Assembly: GCA_002633005.1 (NCBI GenBank)
Contig: NMRA01000084.1
Span: forward strand, 1,020,849 to 1,062,816
Source of the DNA: Phoronis australis
Lineage: Eukaryota; Phoronida; Phoronidae
Length of the DNA: 41,968 bases
Direction: 5' to 3'
How positions within the stretch are numbered: position 1 is the first letter of the stretch; each line of letters starts with the position of its first letter. Below, in pieces: positions 31,426 to 41,754 of the stretch. The notes beneath the pieces were generated by a model that ran no database searches, was not told where the DNA came from, and was given only the letters and a program-made list of their open reading frames with translations. The translations under genes and the position numbers were made by a program.

Positions 31426-32392
31426 GTAAACTGCAAGGGTGCGTTTGGCCAGTTATTTGTCAGTTTTTCAAGATCACGCAAGATCGCGCTAGAGAAATTC
31501 TAATCATTCACGAGTGATGATGCGGCTTTATTAGGGTTCCCACCTCAACAACATGATCGCCAATGAAATGATTGAGCTGTTAGACCGGAAAATTGTGGGA
31601 GAAAAGTTGCTACATGCATTTCCGTACCACACATCCATTGTCTCACAAAGTGACTCTAGGCTCTGCCACATAGGAGGGTTCAAGACAGTGTCATGTTATC
31701 ATAAGCTACAGCTAAGTTAGCGAACCGACACAAAATAAGAAGAAAGAGCCCCGTCTCAAAGTCACAAGGACCAAGGCGTTGGAAGTTTTGTCGACACGGG
31801 TGAAGGGTAAAAATTGTGACGAGGGTTGCCTGGAACTGTTACGAGGGGGGGGGGGGGGTCGGTTGCTGAAAGATTGCGAAGACCGGTGTGGAAAATTGCG
31901 GTGACTGGAGAGGAGAATTGTGTCTAGACGAAGGTTTGGTGGTAGCTCTAAAACAGTGTTGGACTGAAGTAGGCAAATTAAAAGTTGGAGCGACCGGAAT
32001 GGGAATCAGATTGAAACATTGTTAAGTAAATTTAGTAGGCCGCCCTCAGAACGTTAATCCGGCACTCTTAGTTCGGAGACCTCCCTACGAAATTTTCTTG
32101 ATTATCAAACAGGGCGACATATGGTTCGTTTTGGTCACTACTGATCACCTACGTGCTCCAGGGAACGTTGCTAAAGATACCACGAGTCATGGTGTGAATC
32201 TCATTTCGCCACTTGACAAGGGCTTGAGTAACTAATCACTGTAGCGGCCTATTCTGTTTCGCATTTGTATCATAACGTTGTTATGTTTTAGTGTTTACGT
32301 GTGTAGATTACACCACGTTACTTCACCTTCCAGACAAATGATTTTAGCGCGTTTACATTTGATGAATCTCGGTTATGGACTTCTATTCTTAG
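31426..32392 (+). other. Intron 2 of the 3-beta-HSD-like gene
   Basis: About 1 kb, with a 14-17 base G-run near 31843. No gene is recognised. It ends with CTATTCTTAG. Confidence 0.5.
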
Positions 32393-32614
32393 GTACAGAG
32401 AACGTGATACAAGCCTGCATAGATCAAAACGTGCAATATTTAGTGTACACGGGTTCTGTGGACGCCTTCAAAGTATTCAAGGAGGAACTGAACCTTAGTG
32501 AGGACAACTTGGTATATCGCAATGCTAGCGAATTGGCGTTTCCTGAATATGGTGGATCCAAAATGGCGGCCGAGAAGTTGGTGATACGAGCTCACAAGAA
32601 AAAGAGTTCGACAG
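32393..32614 (+). CDS. 3-beta-HSD family dehydrogenase, exon 3 (active site)
   Basis: 222 nt, phase 1 at both ends, residues 110-184. It contains TENVIQACIDQNVQYLVYTG followed by Ser131 (the catalytic-site Ser of the TSS-like block) and EYGGSKMAAEKLV with Tyr162 and Lys166 in the Y-x-x-x-K arrangement that carries out hydride transfer in this superfamily. All key residues are present. Acceptor TTCTTAG ends at 32392; donor GTGGTA starts at 32615. Confidence 0.88.
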
Positions 32615-32947
32615 GTGGTATAATAATAACAACTTCGAAGAGGCTATAGTGTTTTAGAGAAAAAAAACTGTTGTTGAACGGGAAGTAATGTGGTGTTATT
32701 CTTTTGCTTCTTCTTTTTGCTGACATTAGTAGCTTGATATACATATGTATTGAGATCGAAGAGGGGATTCTAAATGATTGTAAAACTGTCGTTGTCGTTG
32801 GCAGTTCCTGGTGAGGGTTTGTTGTAAAGTAATGGTATTAGTTTAAAACCTGGCGACGAACAGACGAACAACAACGTCTACAAGGGGGCGTCGTTGATGT
32901 TGAAAATGGTGATTAGAATCGATTGAAATAAAAAACACGTTTTTTAG
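32615..32947 (+). other. Intron 3 of the 3-beta-HSD-like gene
   Basis: 333 bases, no recognised content; ends ACGTTTTTTAG. Confidence 0.55.
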
Positions 32948-33510
32948 GTGATGTTGCTCTTTCAACAGTGGTGCTACGGCCAACAGGAATTTACGGTGAG
33001 GGTCAGACGGAGCACGGAGTTTATGAAGTTTTAAAGAATTGTAACAAGCGAGGTGGAGTTCTAGTGCCAGTGTCAGGTATGATCGAGACTCTGTGGCAAA
33101 TCAGTTACGTCGGCAACGTAGCGTGGGCGCACGTTGTGACGTGGAAGGCAATGCGAGCAGACTCAAGTGTTGGAGGACAAGGGTACTTTATTACCGACGA
33201 CACGCCGATTGAAAATTATGTGAACTTCAATAGACGATTTGTAGAGGCTAGAGGATTTAGGGTGTCGAACAGAACCTATCCCAAACTATTAATTGTTATC
33301 ATTGTATACCTCTTGGTCTTTATTTGTGCGCTTATGAGGCCAATCAAACGAATACGAACTGATATCACTCCACGGACAATTCAGTACATGAGTCACTCAG
33401 CAACATACAATGGAGAAAAGTTACGCAGGGTTACAGGCTATGTACCGCTGTATACTGCGGAGGAGGCCTTTAAAAGATCGCTGAAATTTTACAAAAGTAT
33501 TCTTTTGTAA
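32948..33510 (+). CDS. 3-beta-HSD family dehydrogenase, exon 4 (C-terminus)
   Basis: Last coding exon, residues 184-370 and stop 33508-33510. It starts GDVALSTVVLRPTGIYGEGQ, the family's ALRPxxIYGEG block, then ISYVGNVAWAHVVTWKAM (equivalent to YVGNVAWAHI, strongly diagnostic of 3-beta-HSD over NSDHL) and GYFITDDTP. A hydrophobic stretch, LLIVIIVYLLVFICAL, at residues about 297-312 is the membrane segment expected in this family. The end, YVPLYTAEEAFKRSLKFYKS, matches the family's YKPLYSWEEAKxKT. The exact substrate (steroid, oxysterol or other) cannot be told from sequence, so no symbol is given. Confidence 0.9.
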
Positions 33511-33744
33511 AATTTTACACTCTTGCAACAGCGACACGGTTGGCATTGCTCAAATCAGGACCATTCATTTTGTTCTCGTTGTAAAACTTCGAATTGTTTA
33601 CTGTGTACCTACCTACCAGTAACTATTGTATGAACTAGACAAGTACAAACGTGGGTTTTAGAAAATCTAGATTCACGTAGATTACATACAAAATATGATC
33701 ATGGATGCTGTTGAGTTGTGTTTTTCTGTCAAATGATATGATGT

Positions 33745-33750
33745 AATAAA
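33745..33750 (+). terminator. Poly(A) signal of the 3-beta-HSD-like gene
   Basis: AATAAA, 235 bases after the stop codon, with a GT-rich downstream tract (CGTGTAATTTG, TTTGATGTGG) suited to cleavage. Confidence 0.6.
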
Positions 33751-34731
33751 CGTGTAATTTGTCCACTTTGATGTGGTGCCCACATCCATGTAGTTCGAAT
33801 ACGGGAAGGTTTTCGCCGCAAATGCAAGCTAATGCCCAGGGTTGTGATAAAAACCGCACGAAAAGAGAAGATGGCACGGGATTTCGCGAGATGTCGCCAT
33901 GCATTGCACTAGGCGAATGATTCACAAAACGTTGGGTTGGTAATTCATAACAATTTTCACTTTAACAACAGGTCAGCTAAAAATTATCAGATGAAAAAAA
34001 GACAAAACTGCGATTAATTTCAACATTTGCACATCCATATCCACTGCACCAACTGTCCAAAATAAGTCATGACATTTTCTGAAGATAATATAACTGACAA
34101 CTGACTTTGGTTAGCATATGTGCAAGTAAATCGTACTGCGCTGCTTACGGGTTTTGAAATTTAATCGTAAATGTGAAAGTTTGCAAAACAACGGGAATCA
34201 AAATTTATGGACAGTCAAGTTTGATACTTTTCGTTCTCGTGGTTTTTAGTATATTTTCTCTGAAAGGTGTCTATTGAATACATCTTTCATTTGGCAACTA
34301 GATATCTTTGGAGATTGTTGACCTACAGCAAACGGCGTCAGGTAGCAGCGATGGTTGGTGGCACAGCTGTAGACACGCAAGCATGACTCTTCGGGACTGT
34401 CGGCTCTTTGTGACGTCATTGTGATAATACAGCAGCTGGTTTTGAATTCGATGCTAGGGATAGAAATGAAAAAAGAACGCCTGACTTAAGTGATTTGTTG
34501 CCGCTACCGCTGTCGAGTCAGACATGTTAGGGAAACGGAAGCAGGTCGCAGTTATAACATTTGAAAATCAGGTGGCTTCGTTACACACTATTTGGTGGTG
34601 CTCATGTAAGTAAACCGATAAACTGTTTGCTTAAAAAGAAAAATTTGATCACATTCGTTGAAAAAAATCAAAGAATGACACTGCACGTGGTACCAGTAGA
34701 TTCATACAGAGGCATGGCCTCCAGCATAGGC
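33751..34731. other. No recognised gene
   Basis: About 1 kb between the 3-beta-HSD-like gene and a hAT-like element. Only short frames; no repeat structure seen. Confidence 0.4.
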
Positions 34732-35581
34732 GGATTTAGGGGGAGGGGGCAGGGTGGTCCACCCACCCTTGACTGCCGCAAAAAATAAAACAGCAAGAGA
34801 GTTGAGTTTATTAATTAACCCCGGTAATTACCAAGATTTAAATGTGTGCAATTATAGTGTTGGGGGGGGGGGGGGGGNCGACCGGCAGTGGCGCTGGGCA
34901 CTACGACTGCGTTTCCGTCGTCTGCAGCTCCACTGTGCAATGAAGAAAATTATTTCATTTTTTCAAGAAAATGGAATCTTTGTGATGCTGAAACAACAGA
35001 AACTGCTGGTAAGATGTCAATTTTAATCGAAGCCTTAATGAATCACTCAGAAACTCATAATTCTCTCTTTGTCAAACCTTAACAAAAGACGATTTCCAAA
35101 GCAATCGCGTCATTATTGCCAACACAAAAAACGGATTTGGTTTTTCCGCAATTGAAGACTATTTTAAATACAACAAATTTGTTACGAACTGATTGCACAA
35201 AAAATAAAACATGTAATAAGCATTACAAAAAGAAGGTTTCGCGCGCAAACGCTGTGGACCATAAACAAGTAGGTCTCGCAGTATCTAATTAGTAGTTAAT
35301 TTGTGGTGGTGCAGTGGTAAAGCACGCGGGCTCTATCCGCCATGTCGTGAGTTCGAGTCTATTGCCCCTGTAGTTTTTTGGCCTTATTTTCTTGGATAAT
35401 ACTTCGGGAATTAAGGAAAATGCTTCATTTTTAGAGGAAAAAACATAAAAATTTCCTGGGCGGGAGAGGGGTTTGCCCCTTTCAGTCCCCATTCAGTGCT
35501 ATGCGCATCTACAATCGTGCTTTGAGCAAATATTTACAGACGAAATGTTGCCCCCCTTGTGATATCCTAGATCCGCCACTG
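34732..35581. mobile_element. hAT-like nonautonomous element, about 850 bp
   Basis: The left end CAGCATAGGCGGATTTAGGG and the right end, reversed, CAGTGGCGGATCTAGG resemble each other and the MITE at 23464, including the G-run inside the left end and the C-run inside the right end. No clean target duplication was found. It contains a G-run with the assembly N (34878) and a tRNA-like segment, but no transposase frame. Confidence 0.5.
35303..35372 (+). repeat. tRNA-like (SINE-type) segment
   Basis: Has a D-arm/A-box-like GGTGCAGTGGTAAAGC, an anticodon-like hairpin (GCGG, 7-base loop GCTCTAT, CCGC) and a B-box-like GAGTTCGAGTC in tRNA order and spacing. The acceptor and T stems do not pair properly, so it is not a working tRNA gene. 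A tRNA-derived SINE head inside the larger element is the likely reading. Confidence 0.5.
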
Positions 35582-36756
35582 TCCAGTACCGAACTATTGA
35601 AGCGGACGGCTATCTAGTTCTGACGCCGACTGGCATTTACGATTGTAGTAACTATTCACCAGACAAGTCGGCCAAATAGGTCGATTTCTGGTATACGCTC
35701 TACAAACTCTAATAAATCAGTTCTCTGTGCAATTTAGTTTAAACAATTCACGTCGTAATGTTGACTAGCAATACGCATTTTTTTACATTTGGTCAAAGTA
35801 AGAAGGGCAAGAATGCCGAGATCCACGTGCATGTCAGGTGATCTGCGTTCATCGTAACTTTTTACGCCGAGGATATACTGCTGAGAAATCAGAAAGACAC
35901 GGTAAAGCTAAATTACCCTTTCGAAGTAATAGCTTTTAAGCTGCCAACACGACTTGTTCAGGACTCGTTCCGTTCCGTGCTTACATTCACCAGACATTTT
36001 CGCACCTCGTCGTCTCGTAGCCAATTCAACGCTTGGCCTCCAGCATTCCGTTGGGCATTATGTTTTTGTTCCCCACTGTGCGAGCAGGAACAGCTTCTCG
36101 TTTCGCTAGCCAAATCTACACTCCACTCAAGAAAACATTTTCGTGCCCCCCATAGAACATTAGCCCCGTGATGATGCTCCGAGAGCCGACAATTTTGTCG
36201 GACAAGTATCAAAAATCAGATTATTAACAAGCTTGTGACGTTAGAATTAACCAACTGCATGCTTGGAGGGAACATTTGTTTGGAGAATAAAAAAGATCTG
36301 AGTATTTGGCCAACAAGTCGTGACGCCACAAGTATCCACCAAATGAATGAGATCATTGAAAGCTTTGTCGGGTAAATACCAAATAACTACTGGCTCAAAG
36401 TGCCTGTACACATGTATGTAAAATAGCTTAAATTTTTGGACACAATTTTGAGCCTTTCTAATATTTGCCATGAAGATATTAAAGTCCGATAATTTGGGCG
36501 TTTTCCCTTCATCTAACTCACTTGTAAGAATCAGTTTGCAGTACCAATACATGCATTTGCCTTGCCACGTACAAAGAGATTGCGCTTGAATAAATTACCG
36601 CAGTGACAGCATGCTTAAATTTTGAGAGAGTTGTACTAGGTAACGCCGAACGTGTTTTCATGCATTCGCGAACTTCACGAACACGAAGTTAGGGATTACC
36701 CCGCCTAATCCCGTCTATAGTAAGCCTTCGTCAAAACGGCACATTTTTTATTGTAG
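35582..36756. other. No recognised gene
   Basis: About 1.2 kb. Frames of 60-100 codons (for example minus 36247-36552) show no family resemblance. Confidence 0.4.
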
Positions 36757-36786
36757 GCTTTATATTGCTTACACCTACAACTGGTG
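36757..36786 (+). CDS. Possible 30-nt microexon before the Ig exon
   Basis: A strong acceptor (ACATTTTTTATTGTAG) precedes 30 bases, and a perfect donor GTAAGT follows at 36787. Entered and left in phase 1 it would encode FILLTPTTG joined to VEVYVP of the Ig exon, resembling the end of a signal peptide. Signal-peptide exons in phase 1 before Ig exons are common. It rests on splice signals and phase alone, and no first exon with an ATG was found. Confidence 0.28.
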
Positions 36787-37692
36787 GTAAGTTTCGTAAA
36801 CGTTTTGACTAGATATCAATGTGAAACGAATGTGTGAAACAACACCGATTATGAATGAGTTTTTTAACTACGTTTACTAGAAGCACATACCTAAGACTGT
36901 AACTCTAACCTAACTGCAATCCTAAATTACACCATTCCGAAACCTCAATGCTCACACAAACGGTAAACCTAAGCAACACCGCAAACGGAGATTTACGAGC
37001 TCAACCGGCTGTACCTCTAATGTAACTTACCGTACGTCATTGTTATCCCGGCGCACACAGGAAAAATGCTCGGGACCCGTACACCTTCATAGCAAGCGGC
37101 GTAAACTCAGCGCTCACGCAGTAGTAGGCAAATATCAAGCTAACAGAATTTGCGCGCAAGTGGACGAAAAGCGTGCACTGTTTACTATGTGCTACATCCA
37201 TAACTTCTTCAGGTATGAAATTCGCTTGATTGCCTCAAATGCAAACTCGTCAGAGCTGAGGTCATTTACATTCGATGCGCACGGCTTTCCGTATGCGACG
37301 GTTCAAAAGAACGCTTGGCAAAAGAAATCCAACAGTGAGATGTTCGTCTCACCGCCTCGCGGCGAGGCAAAGACCTCGAGCTCAGTGTTCACTTTGTCAT
37401 AGACGTGAGCTATGAGCTGATCTCCTTTGCATAGAGGGTGCGTACATGTAGCTCTCCGTCTGCGCTGGTCCTAACCTTCAACGCACTGTTAACAACCCAA
37501 ATTTAATGCTGACCTCGTCCTGCATGAACGTTACCCAAGCTGACTCTATCATCAACTTGATCCTAACCTGCTAACATAAAATCTAACCCAAGACCTATTA
37601 ACCGTAACGCAAACTCCATTACCGATCCTGTGGCTAATACGTGTATCTGGTCACAGAGACGTTTAAGAAATATTCTTCGTGTTATTATTCAG
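36787..37692. other. Probable intron with degenerate CTAACC-rich tract
   Basis: Two stretches (36895-37010 and 37460-37620) are poor in G on the plus strand and full of CTAACC, CCTAAC and related words, as in old telomere-like or low-complexity repeat. The 120-codon frame at 37040-37402 has no family resemblance. Confidence 0.35.
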
Positions 37693-38052
37693 TGGAAGTT
37701 TACGTTCCAAAACGGACACAAGCAAAAGTGGGGGACGACGCCCTCTTAGAATGCGCATACAAGCTCGATTACCACGAAAAGATTGCCTGGATTGCGTGGA
37801 ATGCAGGCTTAAGTTCACAGTTCAACTCCGACAGTCTCATCTTCAAAGACCAAAATGGCGTGGGCAATTTCTTCTTGGCACGGTTCAGAGAGTCCCTGTT
37901 CTATGGCCACAGAACACATCACGGCAAAGACGTCTCCATTAAGATTAAAAAGCTAACAATGTCTGACTGGGATGCCAATTTCACCTGCTCTGTTTGCCTG
38001 GAAGGAAAGAATGTTCAATGCAAACAGAAATCCACGCAGTTAGTTTTGAGTG
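37693..38052 (+). CDS. Immunoglobulin V-set domain exon
   Basis: A 360-nt exon, phase 1 at both ends, the standard form for shuffled Ig domains. Acceptor TTATTATTCAG ends at 37692 and donor GTAAGT starts at 38053. It encodes VEVYVPKRTQAKVGDDALLE, then the B-strand Cys in ECAYKLD, the core Trp in KIAWIAWN, a D-strand DVSIKIKKLTMSDWDANF and the F-strand Cys in FTCSV; the usual D-x-G-x-Y-x-C is altered to W-D-A-N-F-T-C. Two extra cysteines (CLEG, VQCK) follow and may form a further disulphide. Extracellular or cell-surface location is expected. No other Ig exon or transmembrane exon is recognised nearby, so the gene is incomplete or a lone exon. Confidence 0.68.
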
Positions 38053-38194
38053 GTAAGTGATGACATACCAAGGTTAGTCCAGTCATTCTACGGATAACCC
38101 GGAAAAAATTGCAAGAGAAGGTTTTATTGCATAAATCGTATCCTTTCATACCCCTTAGTGGGAAAAAAAAATCTACCGGAATCGAAGTGGAGGA

Positions 38195-38788
38195 AGTTGG
38201 TTTTTCAAGATGGCGGACAAAATGGCCGCCAGATTTTCTGATGCGCACTATAACTCAAGAGTGGAACGTGCTAGAGTAAAATTCAAGAAGGTTTACCTAT
38301 GTTTTGTGGGTCAAAAAATCCATTGGAAATGGTTTTACATGGCTGTGGTGACACCGTCCGGCATTTTCCAAGATGGCCGCCAAATCTACTTGAGTCGCAA
38401 AACTTCACACGAACAGATTAGTGTGTCGTCTTGCTTCAAACATCGCATCATAGGTTTTCTGGGTCGACTAATCCATTGAGACTCATTGCATTTGGCACTA
38501 ATGATTACTTCCACCATTTCCAAGATGGCGGACAAAATGGCCGCCAGATTTGCAGAGGATCATTATAACTCGAGAGTGGAATGTGATAAAGTAAAAATTC
38601 AAAAATGTTTTCCTATCTTTTGTGGGTCAACAAATCCATTGGAAAAGTTTTACATGGCCGTGGTGACACCATCAGCTATTTTCCAAGATGGCCTTCAAAA
38701 CTATTTCGAATCGCACAACTTCGCACAAACAGATTAGTGTGTCGTCTTGCTTCAAGTATCAAAGGTTTTCTGGGTCGACTAATCCATN
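38195..38788 (+). repeat. Tandem repeat of about 315 bp, two units
   Basis: Unit 1 (from about 38195) and unit 2 (from about 38510) both start CAAGATGGCGGACAAAATGG followed by CCGCCAGATTT and share TTTTGTGGGTCAA, ATCCATTGGAAA, TTTTACATGGC, GTGGTGACACC, CAGATTAGTGTGTCGTCTTG and TTTTCTGGGTCGACTAATCC. The offset of the first motif is 315 bases. Unit 2 stops at an N (38788), an assembly join. The open frames here follow the repeat and are not genes. Confidence 0.9.
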
Positions 38789-38924
38789 CGCAAATGGCAA
38801 AACTGCGCAAGTTTCGGCACCAAGAGACAACTGTAGTTCCTTGATGTCCCAGACTCTCCTCTTGCTTTGGTGTCTCTTGTCAAATTTCATGAACATGAAA
38901 TTTGTTGTGAAGTAGCATGGTAAC

Positions 38925-41160
38925 GCTAAAGAAACAAGTCTGTATCGTCTGCAATAAGGGTAGTTGGACCTTGCGCTGCGTTCTCTACTGCTGTTTCTAC
39001 GATTAAAACATCTGCGTCACCTTGAGCTTGTACCACTGTGCAACCAGCATTTCCTAGCAAACTTAACAAGAAGTGAATGAATCGTTTGTTTTTGCTTTTT
39101 GCCAAAAATTTTTCTTTTTTACTTGATCACCATGTCACCATTGAAGTGAACTTCAGTTCCAACCACCCCACACAGTCTTCGAACATGAGAGACATCTTTA
39201 GTTGATGGTCCATCTCAGTAACCATCAAAAACAACAATAGGCTGGGTGCACTTGCTGATGTAATCCACATAAGCTCTATCAAATGACTGATACGTTGCTC
39301 GTGACTCTAGGCCATGGAATACGGTGAAGGAGAGAACCGCCGTTGATTACATGCATCACCGTGTTTGCTGGAAATTGAAATCCTCAGGTAGTTCTCCACT
39401 GGACCAGAGTGCATCAACTAATTTGATTTATTAGCGACTCTGGGAAGACCAGATGTATCAAAAAGGACAGGGGAACCAACACACAGCTCATACTTCAAAA
39501 GGCTTGATGAACTTTCACTGTTGTCTTTTGCAGCTGTCAGGATTCGCTGAAATAGCAGTCGTGGATCCACTTGTGTAAAACTACTATTAGCAGCATGAAC
39601 TGATTGACTTGTCATTGCCACAACCTTGTCTTTCTTTCTGAATGTCTGAAGTCTTTCACATTTGACCCTTCCATGGACAAGTGAACCGTCTTCCCCACTT
39701 CTCTGGGATTTTCGGCACTGACGCATTTGCCTGCAGTCACACCAGTGGCGATGTTCTGTAATGTTTCTCTTTAAAATGGGTTACTGTTGTGGAGGAATTC
39801 AACAATGCTGCCGATGTCTTTGTCATCACGCGACTGTCTTGCCTGGGTACATTCTTTATGCTACTGACTTGTTTCACAACTCAAGTTTGCCACAGTCTGC
39901 ATGGCACCATTTATACTTGAGCATACCGGCAAGGAAAGCAGCCACTGTGCACTCTGTGTATCTCCCATTTCGAACCTCTAGTTAAACCTCCTGTTGCTTT
40001 AATACTTTTCATGAGCATTTGTTCAATTACAAGATCATATCTCATTATGACAAGCCTGTCCAGAATCTGTCAATTTGTCTTATGGTTTGTTGGCCGTATA
40101 CGTCTGGACGGGTGTCTTTGAGTTGCTACGTCTCCTTCAGTCAAGTGTATGTGTGAAGATTTTGCATAAGAGTTGTGACCAGCAGCTGCAAAGTAAGACA
40201 GCATTTCAGAAACTGCTTTTAGGTGAAGCTCCCAATCTGACGTTATTTCTGCTTTTAAAAAAATCGAAGGATGTCAATCATCTTCATATACTGTAGTCAA
40301 AGACTAATGATTGGACTTTGCATGAACAAGTCTGATTTATGTGCTTTCATTTTTTTTGAATACCCACAAGACACTCGGACTAGCATACGTCGTCGGAAAC
40401 AGACGTCATGCCAGCAATAAGATCATCATACCGCTTCAGACCAGCTCTCAAATCATCATGAAGAATATCATTGGCCATTGATTCTTCTGACGAACTATTC
40501 TCTGCCACTGTGAATTCTGAAGACCTATACTCTGATTCAGACGTGTTTCAATATACCAATGGCAGTAGGTCGGAAACCAGAAGTGAGCTCTCGTGAGGGC
40601 GTTCCACTGTAATCCAAGGTTCAGAATCGGAAGACACTGGCTGGGCATGGCATGCCCCATAGTATACATCTAGTTATGTGATCAGTTGGGATGTCTGAGA
40701 TGTCTGAAGAATGTCTCCATATTCTGACGAGCCGAAATTTGTGTAAAAGCATTGAACTGCTCCACCTCTTGGCATGTAATCTGTGTGTTCTGTGTTGGTG
40801 ACATTCCGGACTCCTGGAATTTCTGAAGAACCTGAATTTCTTTCTTCATTGGTTTTGGATTGGCGTTACTTGATCTGTCAATATTTGGAAGTGTGATGTT
40901 GAATGCTCTGGCTTTTATGATTAGCATTCAGTGCTGAGTCTACCAACATATGTCCCCTCACTGCTCTATCCACACTTTTTCCACTTAACATAAGGATCAC
41001 ACTGTTTGATGCATACACCGTCTCAAGAACTCCTTGGAGCCCTGTGCTTGACATTATGTATCCAATACATTCCAGAAAGCTCATCTCAGTATGAAATCTT
41101 CCAAGCCTGGCTAAGAACAAGTGACTGCAGAACACTATCGTTTTGTTTGCAGGCAATAAT
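38925..41160 (-). pseudogene. Relic B of the PIN/FEN-like multicopy gene family
   Basis: Read right to left: LARLGRFHTEMSFLECIGYI, VYASNSVILMLSGKSVDRAV with RGH (41150-40900), NIDRSSNANPKP (about 40870), LQYMKMIDILRFF (about 40290), WELHLKAVSEML (about 40220), DRFWTGLS (about 40060), EQMLMKSIKATGGLTRGR (about 40020), KCERLQTFRKKDKVV and VDPRLLFQRILTAAK, KYELCVGSPVLFD (39670-39460), VDYISKCTQPIVVFDGY, GPSTKDVSHVRR, GVVGTEVHFNGDM (39290-39120), then GDADVLIVETAVEN and IADDTDLFL (39040-38930). The acidic blocks VVFDGY, GDAD and ADDTD are spaced like the metal-binding residues of PIN/FEN-type nucleases; that activity is inference. The track is broken by frame changes and stops (for example in FDGY-stop-DGPS) and ends abruptly after the DDTD block; the part equivalent to GCDTTSAFKGKG in relic A is missing. 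The same family and order as relic A, but another subfamily. Confidence 0.62.
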
Positions 41161-41754
41161 TTCCTCTAAAATCAGTTGAATATGTTCATAAAAAGCATGC
41201 ATATTAAACAAATTATGGGTCCTAACTATTAAAATTTAACCAATAACTTTTTGTTACACAATCCTATTTGCTTTTCATCAAATTCAGGTGAAATCAGCAG
41301 CCAATTCTCAATACATGCCAGCAGCAGACGAAATCGATGCTTGGGAAAAACTGATAATATCTCCAATAGCAGAGAAAAAAGCCACTTCCTGGCCAATTTT
41401 ATTGAGGGTTTGTATAATGAATAAGCCAATAACTCCACCAGAATAACATATTCTTCTAACAAATGTTATTTTTGATACCTCAAATGAACATATTTTACAG
41501 AAAAATAATTGAGTTTGTGAAATTTATTATGAAAATTTAACTAAAGCCTTTTCTGAAAAACACACCGACTTTTTTGTTATGTAATCTAAAATGTGATTAA
41601 AATTCCACATTTAGTATATAAATCTTAAAAACAAATTATAGAAGCAATCAACTCATTAACCCTGACTGTAGGTTGTAAAATGTTTTTGTGTAAATTCTTA
41701 TCAGGTTACAAACAAAGTTTCCAGAACGTAAATGCGGTAAATTAGGGTTTGTGA
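41161..41754. other. No recognised gene
   Basis: AT-rich, about 600 bases. The minus-strand 77-codon frame at 41229-41462 does not resemble the relic family's N-terminus, so I leave it unassigned. Confidence 0.35.

Noticed and set aside
31218-31481. 87-codon minus-strand frame
   Set aside because: Antisense shadow of exon 2 of the 3-beta-HSD-like gene.
35303-35372. Functional tRNA gene
   Set aside because: D arm, anticodon hairpin and B box are recognisable, but the acceptor and T stems do not pair.
37040-37402. 120-codon frame upstream of the Ig exon
   Set aside because: No recognisable domain, starts inside a low-complexity tract, and has no splice signals in phase with the Ig exon.
38210-38915. 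Four overlapping plus-strand frames as genes
   Set aside because: They follow the 315-bp tandem repeat, share the same repeated peptide and lack family resemblance.
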